Source: Bufo bufo
Taxonomy: Eukaryota > Chordata > Amphibia > Anura > Bufonidae
Assembly: GCF_905171765.1 (NCBI RefSeq)
Contig: NC_053393.1
Span: forward strand, 64,759,371-64,823,370
Length of the DNA stretch: 64,000 bases
Reading direction: 5' to 3'
Numbering within the stretch: position 1 is the first letter of the stretch; every line of letters starts with the position of its first letter. This document shows, in pieces, positions 1 to 11,500 of the stretch. Under the pieces are notes generated by a model. It was not told the origin of the DNA. It saw only the letters and a program-made list of their open reading frames with translations, and ran no database searches. The position numbers and the translations under genes were made by a program.

Positions 1-443
1 TGGCTGCCACAAGGAGACGTTATACGGTATGGGGCCACAAGGAGACATTATACTGTATGGGGACCACAAGGAGACATTATACTGTATGGGGGCCACAAGG
101 AGATGTTATACTGTATGGGGGCAGCCACAAGGAGACATTATACTGTATGGGGGGCAGCCACAAGGAGACGTTATACTGTATGGGGGCAGCCACAAGGAGA
201 CATTATACTGTATGGGGGCCACAAGGAGATGTTATACTGTATGGGGGCCACAAGGAGACATTATACTGTATGGGGACCACAAGGAGACCTTATACTGTAT
301 GGGGACCACAAGGAGACATTATACTGTATGGCAGCCACAAGGAGACATTATACTGTATGGGGGCCACAAGGAGATGTTATACTGTATGGGGGCCACAAGG
401 AGACATTATACTGTATGGGGACCACAAGGAGACATTATACTGT
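1..443. repeat. Minisatellite, about 28-32 bp unit
   Basis: About 15 tandem copies of a unit containing CCACAAGGAGACATTATACT followed by GTATGGGG. Copies differ by a GCAGCC insertion and by ACATTA/ATGTTA/ACGTTA variants. The array is cut by the window start, so its full length is unknown. It keeps several frames open, which creates spurious ORFs of 130-160 codons. It ends where a fold-back element begins at 458. Confidence 0.95.
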
Positions 444-457
444 CCTATATACCCTTA

Positions 458-1125
458 GGCCCCTTTCACACGGGCGAGATTTCTGCGCGGGTGCAATGCT
501 TGAGGTGAACGCATTGCACCCGCACTAAATCCGGACCCATTCACTTCTATGGGGCTGTACACATGAGCGGTGATTTTCACGCATCACTTGTGTGTTGCGT
601 GAAAATTGCAGCATGCTCTATGTTGTGCGTTTTTCACGCAACGCAGGCCCCATAGAAGTTAATGGGGCTGCGTGAAAATCGCAAGCATCCGCAAGCAAGT
701 GCGGATGCGGTGCGATTTTCACGCATGGTTGCTAGGATGAAAGTCTATTCACTGTGTTATTTTCCCTTATAACATGGTTATAAGGGAAAATAATAGCATT
801 CTTTAATACAGAATGCTTAGTAGAAGGTCAATTGAGGGTTAAAAAAAATTATAATAATGAACTCACCTCCTCCAATTGATCGCGTAGCTGCCGGTCTCCT
901 GTTCTTTCTTCAGGACCTGTCAAAGGACCTGTGGTGACATCACTGTGCTCATCACATGATACATCACATGATCCCTCACCATGGTAATGGACCATGTGAT
1001 GAGCTCAGTGACGTCACCACAGGTTCTTTGACAGGTCCTGAAGAAAGAACAGGAGACCGACAGCTACGCGATCAATTGGAGGAGGTGAGTTAAAAATTAT
1101 TTTATTTTTTAACCCTCGTTGGCAC
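458..1125. mobile_element. Fold-back MITE, family A (right end truncated)
   Basis: The left end GGCCCCTTTCACACGGGCGA follows a TTA at 455-457. Inside is a long palindrome centred near 985, with a TTATAAGGGAAAATAA box and a TGACGTCA site at 1009-1016. The left terminal arm (CpG-rich, with repeated GTGAAAATYGCA motifs) is present, but the matching right arm stops near 1120, where a G-rich tandem repeat begins. The same family is complete at 11882-12820 and 15475-16447. It has no coding capacity. Confidence 0.85.
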
Positions 1126-1330
1126 TGCGCCACCAATGTTTATTATACTGGGGTGTTGGGGGGGGGGGGGGAGCGCACTGCGCCACCAATGTTTATTATA
1201 CTGGGGTGTTGGGGGGGCGCACTGCGCCACCAATGTGTATATGTTTATTATACTGGGGAGGGGGGGCGCACTGCGCCATCAATGTGTATATGTTTATTAT
1301 ACTGGGGAGGGGGGGCGCACTGCGCCATCA
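1126..1330. repeat. G-rich tandem repeat, about 4 copies
   Basis: Repeated units contain GCGCACTGCGCCACCAATG, then TTTATTATACTGGGG and a run of G. Units vary from about 45 to 60 bp because of a GTGTATA insertion and G-run length. The last unit runs into the palindrome at 1317-1544. Short ORFs across it are artefacts. Confidence 0.85.
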
Positions 1331-1544
1331 ATGAAGATAGCTGACCTGTTAATACAAATACAGGAGGCGGGTGCCGGAATCAAATAGCCAGCACCCGACC
1401 TCTATGACAGGGAGCTGCGATCCGCTGCAGTTAACCCCTTAGGTGCCGCTCCCTGTCATAGAGGTTGGGTGCCGGCTATTTGATTCCAGCACCCGCCTCC
1501 TGTATTTGTATTAACAGGTCAGTTATCTTCATTGGTGGCGCAGT
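1317..1544. repeat. 228-bp near-perfect palindrome
   Basis: The left arm begins GCGCACTGCGCCATCAATG and the right arm ends CATTGGTGGCGCAGTG. Between them GACCTGTTAATACAAATACA pairs with TGTATTTGTATTAACAGGTC, and the centre lies near 1430 at CTGCAG. This is a non-coding fold-back structure, probably a MITE or the core of a larger element that includes the preceding G-rich array. Confidence 0.85.
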
Positions 1545-1894
1545 GGCCACAGCCTCTCCCCTCCTCCTCCTGTCTCACTCCTTATTGGCGGCGGCAGCAG
1601 CACAGGGGGGAGGGAGAGACTCCTTCTCCTCTGCACTGCTGAGAAGAACATCGGCGGCGGGGCAGAGAACTATCAGCTCCTGTGCCCGCCGCTGTATTCA
1701 ACTGCAGAACTGCGGCGGCAGGTCTAGTCGCACTTTTTAGTCTTGTCGCCATTTGTAAATTCTAAGTCGCATTGGCGACCATTTTGGTCGCCATCTGGAG
1801 CCCTGTCTATTAAGAAAAACCTTCTTAAACTAACGTATTGCTAATTGCTTTATAAAAACACTATTTTTATTTCTTACAGACTGTGGTATAGCAA
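1545..1894. other. Unannotated spacer
   Basis: GC-rich sequence with GCGGCGG runs (1580-1720), then AT-richer DNA. A short inverted motif TTGGCGACC/GGTCGCCA lies at 1770-1795. I see no exon-like or coding feature. It is probably repeat-derived. Confidence 0.4.
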
Positions 1895-2430
1895 ATCATC
1901 AGCCCCATGCCATTGCCATCATCATCCATGTCCCTCAGCCACCGCCATCAGCCCCATGCCATTGCCATCATCATCCATGTCCCTCAGCCACCGCCATCAG
2001 CCCCATGCCATCATCATCCATGTCCCCCAGCCAGTGCCATCAGCCACATGCCATCATCGATGTCCCCCAGCCAGCGCCATCAGCCCCATGCCATCATCCA
2101 TGTCCCCCAGCCAGCGCCATCAGTCCCATGCCATTTCCATCATCATTCATGTCACCCAGACAGCGTCATCAGCCCCATGCCATTGCCCATCATCCAAGTC
2201 CCCCAGCCAGCGCCTTCAGCCCTATGCCATCATTAATGTCCCCAAGGCAGCACCATCAGCCCCATGCCATTGCCATCATCTATGTCCCCCAGCCAGCACC
2301 ATCAGTCCCATGCCATTGCCATCATCATCCATGTCCCCCAGCCAGCGCCATCAGCCCCATGCCATTGCTATTTGCAATCATCCATGTCCCCCAGCCAGCG
2401 CCATCAGCCCCATGCCATAGCCATCCTCCA
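1895..2430. repeat. Minisatellite, about 36-48 bp unit
   Basis: About 12-13 degenerate copies of a unit with CATCAGCCCCATGCCAT, then (CATCAT)CCATGTCCCCCAGCCAGCGC. Unit lengths that are often multiples of three keep all + frames open for more than 100 codons. The Pro/Ser/His-rich ORFs at 1845-2472 are by-products. Confidence 0.93.
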
Positions 2431-2680
2431 TCCCAACCGCTGCCCCCCCCCCCAACCCCTCTTCCCAGGTAGATTCGGGCCCCTGCTAATATACTTACCT
2501 TTCCTGCAGGGTGCGCGACTGGCTGATGGAGTCTGCAGGAGACGGACCGCGTCTCCTTCCCAGCATGCACTGGGAGGGACCTGACGTCACGCAGTGTCAG
2601 CCAGCGCGCTAACGATGTGTGCACCCCAGGCCCTGGCCAGTGCAGCGCAGTGCAGAGTCAGGAGGCCATGGAGCGGTCAT
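2431..2680. other. GC-rich spacer with a CRE motif
   Basis: A C-run is followed by GC-rich, low-copy-looking DNA. A perfect TGACGTCA lies at 2582-2589. No coding feature is visible. The sequence may be a fragment of a fold-back element like those elsewhere in the window. Confidence 0.4.
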
Positions 2681-2932
2681 CTATCGCGATAGGGCGATAT
2701 AGTTAAAAACTATATCGTTGCCCAAATTTATTTTGTTTATATCGCCCACTCCTAATTCCCGGGGCTTTGTCATTAGGCATTCGTTTTACAGCAACCTTAA
2801 GTTCCTAAGCACTAATAGGTTTCTCTAATTAGGACCTACTGTCCTCAGACAAAGCAGGCAGGGAAACATTAGTGAAGTACTTCCCTATTTCCTCAGGAGT
2901 GACTCCCAATTTGGACGTCTACAGTTTTTCAT
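2681..2932. repeat. 252-bp repeat, copy 1
   Basis: Starts CTATCGCGATAGGGCGATAT and ends CTACAGTTTTTCAT. It is almost identical to 4459-4710, with a handful of substitutions and no length change by eye. It is non-coding. Either a dispersed family or a local duplication explains it. Confidence 0.9.
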
Positions 2933-3481
2933 TGTATGTTTGAAGTGTGACTAATGTATCTGATGACTCAGTGACCTCAACACAGTCCTCTCAGATTAAC
3001 CGGGCAATATGGTTAGAGCCTTGTTAGGCCTGTACTACTTTCACTAATAGTCGACCAGCCCCCTCTCCTTCCTCAAAATACCTTTGTTGTAAAAAAGAAT
3101 CTCTTATGTTCCGCTAAGTCTAACCAATGGTTCTTAAGGGAAAGTGGCATCTCCTTCCACAAGTTAAGGTTCAGTTCAGACGGTTCAGCAACATAATTTG
3201 CCTCAGCTATCTCTTGCCGAAGTTTAGGTGACTGGCCCTTCTCCCTACTTTTGGACTTGATTTTGGAAATCTCTTTAATGATAACACTATGGGATGTCAT
3301 GAAATCCTTTCTACACGGGGTTAAGTCATGAAATTACCACTTATTAGTGGCAAAAAGTTCCTGCAAAGTAACAGTTTATTATTTTCTAATGGGGGGACTA
3401 TAAAAGAAGAGAGGGCAGTATTAAAGGTGAGTAGCATTATGAACCAAGAGGGGCACTCTAAAAGGTGAGGTGCACTATTAA
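2933..3481. other. Spacer without recognisable gene
   Basis: AT-rich, low-complexity-poor DNA. The minus-strand 75-codon ORF at 3073-3300 has no recognisable domain. Near 3400-3480 are short direct repeats around GGTGAGTAGC/GGTGAGGTGC just before a TTAA-flanked MITE. Confidence 0.4.
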
Positions 3482-3907
3482 AGGGGTTTTCCGACTCTAT
3501 AGGTCATCATTATCTGGACGGTGGAAGTCCAATTCCCGGAACCTCAGCTGTTTGAGAAGGCACTGGTACTCCTGTGAGCACTGCAGCCTTCTCTCAGCTC
3601 AGCAAGCACAGTGCCATACAATTGTATAGCGGCTGTGCTTGGTATCACGCTCAGCCCCATTCACTTCTTTGGGGCTGAGCAGCTCCTAGGCCTCATGACT
3701 GATGAACGTGCCATCACTTGGTCAAGGGAAAGCTGAGAGAAGACCGCGGTGCTATTTCGAGCACCGCTGCCTTCTCAAACAGCTGATCAGAGGGGGTCCA
3801 AGGTGTCAGAACCCCACCAATCAGATACCGATGTCCTATCCAGAGGAACCTACCCTCTGGTTCCTCGAGCACCCTCTGGTTCCTCGAGCCACGAGCAGCC
3901 GTCATCT
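3482..3907. mobile_element. TTAA-flanked fold-back MITE (AAGGGGTTTTCC type)
   Basis: Begins AGGGGTTTTCCGACTC after TTAA (3478-3481) and ends at a degenerate right end before TTAA (3908-3911). The arms pair through AGCTGTTTGAGAAGGCA and TGCCTTCTCAAACAGCT. Related copies lie at 6729-7069 and 36610-37495. TTAA duplication suggests a piggyBac-type origin, which is inference. Confidence 0.7.
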
Positions 3908-3911
3908 TTAA

Positions 3912-4458
3912 AGTGACAAATTCTGCCATACATATACGGCAGAGGTCATCAAAGTGTTAAACCTGCCTGGGATAAACACATGTCTATCCTAACATAATAC
4001 AAGAGCAGAATAGATGGACCATGTGGTCTTTCTCTGCCGTCAATGTTCTATGTTTCTAGTCACTGCTATGGGACTCCTGGAAATAGCTGAGCCAGTGCTG
4101 GAGATGAATGGAGGGTGGCAGAGCATGTGAAGCAGTTTGGCGGCCCTGTTATAGTCATAGGAGTGGGTCCCAGTTGTGGTACCTGCACCTATTTGACACT
4201 GATGGCGTATCCTGTCGACATGCCATTAATATCCCAAATGAGAATATGCTGTGACTTGTGGTACCTCATCCTCAGTCTGTGTCAGACTACAGCAATTACC
4301 TCACTTATAGCATGGCTGATACAGATAATACATTACCAGCTGAGATCTACTACTACAAGAATCTTTTCACTAATCTTCGGCAATTATCATGGTAAGGTTA
4401 AAATAAAAGTTAATAATAAATAATTAAAGATCATTAAAACCAGAGAATTTTTGGAAAT
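3912..4458. other. Spacer upstream of repeat copy 2
   Basis: No gene is recognisable. The 102-codon + ORF at 4115-4423 has no known domain and no exon-like context. Confidence 0.35.
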
Positions 4459-4710
4459 CTATCGCGATAGGGCGATATAGATAAAATCTATATCGTTGCC
4501 CACATTTATTTTGTTTATATAGCCCACTCCTAATTCCCGGGGCTTTGTCATTAGGCATTCGTTTTACAGCAACCTTAAGTTCCTTAGCACTAATAGGTTT
4601 CTCTAATTAGGACCTACTGTCCTCAGACAAAGCAGGCAGGGAAACATTAGTGAAGTACTTCCCTATTTCCTCAGGAGTGACTCCCAATTTGGACGTCTAC
4701 AGTTTTTCAT
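4459..4710. repeat. 252-bp repeat, copy 2
   Basis: Near-identical to 2681-2932. Its last base adjoins the 31-bp minisatellite at 4711, whereas copy 1 continues into unrelated DNA. Confidence 0.9.
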
Positions 4711-5135
4711 ATATACACACTTCCACCTCTAGTATCCTCTTATATACACACTTCCGCCTCCAGTATCCTCTTATATACACACTTCTGCCTCTAGCATCCT
4801 CTTATATACACACTTCCGCCTCCAGTATCCTCTTATATACACACTTCTGCCTCTAGCATCCTCTTATATACACACTTCCGCCTCCAGTATCCTCTTATAT
4901 ACACACTTCTGCCTCCAGCATCCTCTTACACACACACTTCCGCCTCCAGCATCCTCTTACACACACACTTCCGCCTCCAGCATCCTCTTACACACACACT
5001 TCCGCCTCCAGCATCCTCTTACACACACACTTCCGCCTCCAGTATCCTCTTACACACACACTTCCGCCTCCAGCATCCTCTTACACACACACTTCCGCCT
5101 CCAGTATCCTCTCATACACACACTTCCGCCTCCAG
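4711..5135. repeat. Minisatellite, 31-bp unit, upstream of MED30
   Basis: About 13-14 copies of ACACACTTCCGCCTCCAG followed by TATCCTCTTAT, with the first half carrying TATACACAC and the second half ACACACACAC variants. It ends just before the MED30 promoter, so it may influence promoter chromatin. That is inference only. Confidence 0.95.
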
Positions 5136-5139
5136 GCGG

Positions 5140-5344
5140 CATGTTGAGGCTGGAAGATGTGTTGAAAGCGCCATCTTGTGACTGTCAAAACGTAAGGGTC
5201 TACAGCCGCCATCTTGGGGAGGGCAAAACAATAATGAGTCGGAGGAAGGCGCCATGTTAGGAAGGTCACGGAGCAGTGCCGTAGCTGCGTTGTATCCGGT
5301 TACCGGCACTTCGGGCTGATTACTGCTGGTATTTTCCTGCCACC
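5140..5344 (+). promoter_or_regulatory. MED30: MED30 promoter and 5' UTR, CpG-rich, with YY1-like sites
   Basis: The 200 bp before the MED30 ATG has no TATA box and is richer in CpG than its flanks. GCCATCTTG (YY1-type core) occurs at 5170-5178 and 5207-5215, with a variant GCGCCATGTTAG at 5249-5260. This is typical of TATA-less housekeeping promoters, where YY1 sites lie around the transcription start. The exact start cannot be read from sequence. The ATG at 5345 sits in a strong Kozak context, GCCACCATG. Confidence 0.7.
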
Positions 5345-5551
5345 ATGTCCACGCCGCCGTTATCAGGGGCCGGCATGCCCGGAGCCGCTGCAGCCCCCGG
5401 TGGGTTCCCCGGTCCTCCTGCAGCAGCCGCCGCCGCCGCCGCCGCCACCCGGGAGGTGAACACGGCGACGCTGTGCCGGATCGGGCAGGAGACTGTGCAG
5501 GACATCGTGTTCAGGACCATGGAGATCTTCCAGCTGCTGCGGAACATGCAG
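5345..5551 (+). CDS. MED30: MED30 exon 1
   Basis: Codons 1-69, from ATG in a GCCACCATG context to CAG, followed by donor GTGTGT at 5552. The GC-rich first half encodes a Gly/Pro/Ala tract with nine consecutive alanines from a GCC-rich run, and the second half encodes the start of the conserved core (LCRIGQETVQDIV, EIFQLLRNMQ). The ORF that reads through the donor into the intron is an artefact. Confidence 0.96.
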
Positions 5552-8500
5552 GTGTGTGCCTACTGGCCCCTGTAGTGTCAGTGTGCAGGGGCCCCAATTG
5601 TTAGTGCCCCCCCCCCCTCCTCTTAAAGGGGACCGCACTCTTTATACAGTTCTGCCCATCACTGGTGTTTCTACAAGGGTTTTACCAAAGATTTGGCTGG
5701 ACCTTCCAATATGTAGTCAACATCCTTTAATCCAGCATCTGATAGTCCAGAATGCCTTCCCACAGTGAGCGTCTGATCGTCCAGCGCCAGTTGGACTTTT
5801 CCTGTACTCACCGTTGGTCGTGTAGACCTCCATAGCTGTGATACGTTGATAATCCCCGCTCCTCTCTTACAGCTCCCTAATGGTGTTACCTACCATATGG
5901 GAACCTACCAGGACCGGCTGGGGAAGCTCCAGGAACACCTGCGGCAGCTCTCCGTCCTCTTCCGGAAACTGAGGTTGGTGTATGACAAGTGCAATGAGAA
6001 CTGTGCTGGACTGGAGCCCATGTCAGTGGAGGTAGGTGCTCGGCGTCTTCTCACATGAACTGAAAATGGTGGCCATAGAGATTAGATTAAAGGGGTTGTC
6101 TCATCTGAGACAATGGGGGCATATTACTAGGATATACCCCCATTGTCTGATAGGTACTGGACCCGTACCTATCTCCTAAATGGAGCCCTGAAAGCGATGG
6201 CCCGGTTATTTCCGTCAGGCCCATAGAAGTGAATGGGAGCGGCGGCGGGTAATGCGCGGTTCGCTCCCATTAACTTCTATGGGGAGAGTGCTTGGTGGTG
6301 GCCGGAACCGGAGTCCTCCAGCCACCACTTTGGCCCACTCCGTTCTCAGTGTAGGTGAGGGTCCCAGAGGTGGGACCCTCACCTATCAGACAATCGGGTA
6401 TATCCTAGCGATATGCCCCCATTGTCTCAGATGAGAATAACCCTTTAATGTCAGCCAAACCCACCAGTTTCAACGGGACTCCCAAACATCTGATGTGTAA
6501 GAGATCCTCCAGACGCTTCCGCAAAGAAAGATGTAGATCATTTTGATCCTTTTATGCATTTTTTTTTTTTGTCTCTATGAAAAAACGCCATTGTTAGATC
6601 ATGCTGTGGTTGTAAAAAATGTCACAAAAACAAAGCAGTGTAATAAAAAAAAAAAAGACTGTGTCCTGCTTCTCAAAATTCCCATAGACGGCTAACATTT
6701 GTAAATAAAAGTGGGGAACCAGCCTTAAAGGGGTTTTCCAATTATTATTATTTTTTTTTTTTACTGATTACCTAGTATTCATCAGTATTTGATTGGTGGC
6801 GGTCTGACACTTCCTGTTTGAGAAGGAAGTGATGTCACGTTCATTGGTCACATGGCCTAGGAGCGGCTCAGCCCTATAGAAGTGAATGGGGCTGAGCGTG
6901 ATACCAGGCACAGCCGCTATACAATGTAGGGCGCTGTGCTTGGTAAGCTGAGAGAAGGCGCTGCCATCTCAAACAGCAGATCAGCGGGGGTCCCTGGTGT
7001 CAGACCCCCACCAATCGGATACTGATGACCTGTCCAGCATCAGTAAAATAAAACTCTTGGCAAACCCTTTTAAGAACCCATTCACGAGCTTCATCTGTGA
7101 GAGTATCTCTCCTTCTGGATAACAACCCACCAATATAAATACTTTTTGATGGAGGATGGCAAAAAAATAATAATCTAAAAAACTGCTGGTATGATTACGG
7201 CAGAACCGAATATATATATATTTTTTATGATACAGTTTTAAAATAAAAATAAAAATTTTTATTGAAAAAGAAAAATGTTTAAACATTTTTTTTTTTTATA
7301 ATTATTTTATTATTATTATTATTATTATTTTTTAAGGGGTTTTCCCATCTGGGACATTGATATTCCATCAGTGTCAGATAGATGTGGGTTCCACCTCAGT
7401 GACCCGCTCCTATCCAGAGGACAGGGCCCCCGAAGTGAAGGAGAGCACGCCACCACTCTCTATTCATTGTTATTGGAGTTCTGAAAAGAGCCGAGACAGC
7501 GCTCCTGGCTGGTTTTGGGAGTCGCACAGCAGAGACTCGAGATCGCATTGTGCAAGCACGGTCCATTCATTGCTGTGGGCCAGCGCTGTGAACGGAGGGT
7601 GACCGCACATGGGGGTCCTATTCTGGAGATAGGTGCAGGTCCCAGACGTCAGTGTCCCAGACCGACTTGGATTACTTGATCTCATGCTTTGGATCATGTA
7701 GCATCCCTTTCCAGCGGCGTTTGTCTGGATGTGCCGCCCCCTCCCTGCTTTGTACTGTGTGTATAGCGTTAAGGCTGTATTACACTAGTCGTCTTCTTCA
7801 GGCAATTGTCAGGAAGGCGTTCCCTCCCAGCAATGGCCTGCTCGCTAGTGGAGGACACCGCTGCTATTACATGCACCGAGCTTCTCCACAGCATGATGAG
7901 GAGCGATCGCTATGCCATCGCTCGTCCCCATACTAACTAGTTATTTGCCACCAGCAAATCGTGATCTTCCAGCATGCTGAAAGATCACGGCTGCCCGATG
8001 AACAAGCATTTGGGTAATCAGTGGCAGTATTAGACTGCCGGTGTAATACAAGCATTAGACCCCATTATGTATTGTGTACAGGGTGTTAGACCCCATTATG
8101 TATTGTGTACAGGGTGTTAGACCCCATTATGTATTGTGTACAGGGTGTTAGACCCCATTATGTATAGTGTACAGGGTGTTGGACCCCATTATGTATAGTG
8201 TACAGGGTGTTAGACCCCATTATGTATAGTGTACAGGGTGTTGGACCCCATTATGTATTGTGTACATACATGGTGTTGGACCCCATTATGTATTGTGTAC
8301 AGGGTGTTAGACCCCATTATGTATTGTGTACAGGGTGTTGGACCCCATTATGTATTGTGTACAGGGTGTTAGACCCCATTATGTATAGTGTACATGGTGT
8401 TGGACCCCGTTATGTATTGTGTACAGGGTGTTGGACCCCATTATGTATTGTGTACAGGGTGTTGGACCCCATTATGTATTGTGTACATGGTGTTGGACCC

Positions 8501-11500
8501 CGTTATGTATTGTGTACAGGGTGTTGGACCCCATTATGTATTGTGTACAGGGTGTTAGACCCCATTATGTATTGTGTACAGGGTGTTAGACCCCATTATG
8601 TATTGTGTACACTGGGTGTTAGACCCCATTATGTATTGTGTACAGGGTGTTGGACCCCGTTATTTATTGTGTACAGGGTGTTGGACCCCGTTATTTATTG
8701 TATACAGGGTGTTGGACCCCATTATGTATTGTGTACACTGGGTGTTAGACCCCTATTATGTATTGTGTACACTGGATGTTAGACCCCATTATGTATTGTG
8801 TACTGGGTGTTAGACCCCATTATGTATTGTGTACTGGGTGTTAGACCCCATTATGTATTGTGTACTGGGTGTTAGACCCCATTATGTATTGTGTACTGGG
8901 TGTTAGACCCCATTATGTATTGTGTACAGGGTGTTGGACCCCGTTATTTATTGTGTACAGGGTGTTGGACCCCATTATGTATTGTGTACACTGGGTGTTA
9001 GACCCCTATTATGTATTGTGTACACTGGATGTTAGACCCCCATTATGTATTGTGTACACTGGATGTTAGACCCCCATTATGTATTGTGTACACTGGGTGT
9101 TAGACCCCCATTATGTATTGTGTACACTGGGTGTTAGACCCCATTATTTATTGTGTACTGGGTGTTAGACCCCATTATGTATTGTGTACACTGGGTGTTA
9201 GACCCCATTATGTATTGTGTACTGGGTGTTAGACCCCATTATGTATTGTGTACATTACTTTAGACCTCATGCTCCATTTTATATCCTTTCTTTGTAGCAA
9301 CTAATCCCCTACATAGAAGACGACTACTGGAAGAATGAGGACCGTGGCCCGGCCAGTCAGCTGCGGTATGCGAGCGAAGAAAGGAGGGAAATTTTGGAAG
9401 TCAATAAGGTAACATACAGAAGTGAGGGGAAAGAACATGTAACACGTTTATGAAAGTGACCGGTCTTGTTATTCCCTGAAAGATAAAAGGCTTCCCGTCA
9501 AAATCCATCTGCCTAAAAACAGGGATCCGGATTAACATATTTCAGATGGCGACGCTCATGGCATTTGCCCACGTGACCTTTTTCTCCGGTGCGTCAGCTT
9601 ATGTGCGGCAGCAAACAGTGGCTGAATGCACCAAGTGCCTACAAATAAGAGGATGCAGATGAGAAAGCGAAGTGACCAACCCCTTTAAGAGCAGGGTATT
9701 TCTTTGCAGTCTCTGCTGCGATTACATCCCTGACTACCCCACGTGATTGGCTGTAGTGATCATGTAGGGTAGTGAAGGGTTGCTGGAACAGAGGAGGAGT
9801 GGCCGTCTTTTGGTATTCTATAACAATCCCTGCCATTTTCTTAAATTTTGGAGGCCTCCAAAACCCTTTGCTACTTTTTCTCAATTAAAAACACTTTAAT
9901 TAAAAAATAATTTTTATTCCTTAATTTTCTAAACACTTTGGGGGTCATTTATTAAATAGAAATACGCCCATATTAGAAAATGGTCTAAATGTAAGACAGC
10001 TAGGAAGGCTTCGGCAGATCCACTGTCAGCGATGGGCCTTATTAAGACCGGCGCCTAAAACGCCCATCTTCAAAAATGTGCCCCTTTATTTAGGCTCTCG
10101 CACATGACAGCACTACAAGATCACCACAGAGGTGCACAAGTGGGCTTGGAGTGGCAGCAACCGCTATCTGTAAAAGCACTTGGGTGCCGCAGTCAGTGTG
10201 GACAGCAGCATATGGTGGGTTTATACAGTTGTATGTTACAGCTGTCAGCACAGTTCATGAGTCCACAAGATAGTTTGTCGGGTGTATGAATGGTTAACAG
10301 TTTGTTTCAATACAATAAATCATAGAAGTCCACTAAAGCATACATCCAGTATCCATGGAAAACATGTAAATGTAATTTTCTAATATAAAATGTAAAAAAA
10401 ATTATTGATTTACATTGTCTTTTAGCTGTACTTTCCTTTAACTTCAGTATGGGGCAGAATAGGAGTAGACTTGAATTACTGCAGCCCTTTACTTTCTCCT
10501 TGCTTAGAAGCAGCTAGATAGAAAGTAAGAGAATATAGCACGTTATTATAGCATAACGTACATTATAGCATAGTTGCACAACATAAAAATAGTACCTTTA
10601 TTGTGTCTGGCCCATGTCCAGAAGCTGAAAAAAAAACAAACACTTTCTAAAGCTATGCAAATTAGGTCCCGCAAGTGCCCAGGCCTCTCTCCGATGTGCC
10701 CACATAACCGCTCCCCTTGCAGTGCTGTGGCCCGCCCTCCTCTCCTACTTCGTCCTCCTCTGGCTTGGAGATCTCGCGCGAGTGTCGGGCCCGCGTATGT
10801 GCATTGCTCCTCCCCTATGGGCAGAGGCACCGATCTAAACAGTGCGCATGCACGGGCCCGGAAGTGACCTGCGCTCGTGTGAGATCTCCAAGCCAGAGGA
10901 GGAGGACTAAGTAGGAGAGAAGGGCGGGCCAGAGGGCTGCAAGGGGAGCGGTTATGTGGGCACATTGGAGACGGGCCTGGGTACTTGCGGCCAGAACGCT
11001 GCCCATGGTCACTTGCGGGACCTAATTTGCATATCTTTATAAAGTGTTGTGTGTTTTTTTTTTTGTTTTGTTTTTAGCTTCTGGACGTGGTTCTATTTTT
11101 ATGTTGGCCAACTATGCTATAATGAGATGTGAGCGGTCTAAAACGCTCAAAGTAGGTGATAGACACCCTTTAAAAGGTGTCTATAGAGGGAACTGATAGC
11201 CACTGAAGTCCTGTGATTATAGCAGCCTCTGCACTGATTTAAGCAGTCTATTAGTGATTTGGAAGGAAGTAGAGCAGACACAGAAAGGCCACACATGTGG
11301 ATTTATGAGCTCTGGAATTGGGGATGGCGAATCTTCAACAATAGTTATATGTTCATCTTTTAGGTAAGGCTACTTTCACACTAGCGGCAGCCTTCTCCCG
11401 CAGGCTGTTTCGGCGGGTGAGCAACCTGCCGGATCCGTGCTGCTGCTAGTGCACGCGTGCCGCCGGAGTTTCTGGTGGCAGCACGGCAAACATGTGTAGA

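Noticed and set aside
1..528. Overlapping 133-159 codon ORFs in three frames
   Set aside because: Tandem repeat with no stops; not a gene.
1845..2472. Pro/Ser/His-rich ORFs up to 191 codons
   Set aside because: Minisatellite read-through in several frames at once.
8198..8782. 194-codon ORF in the MED30 intron 2 minisatellite
   Set aside because: It exists only because the 31-bp unit lacks stops in all frames; frame-cycling repeat, no domain, inside an intron.
10546..10965. 139-codon minus ORF and overlapping + ORFs in MED30 intron 3
   Set aside because: Lies in a palindrome, so both strands open symmetrically; no known domain and no splice context.
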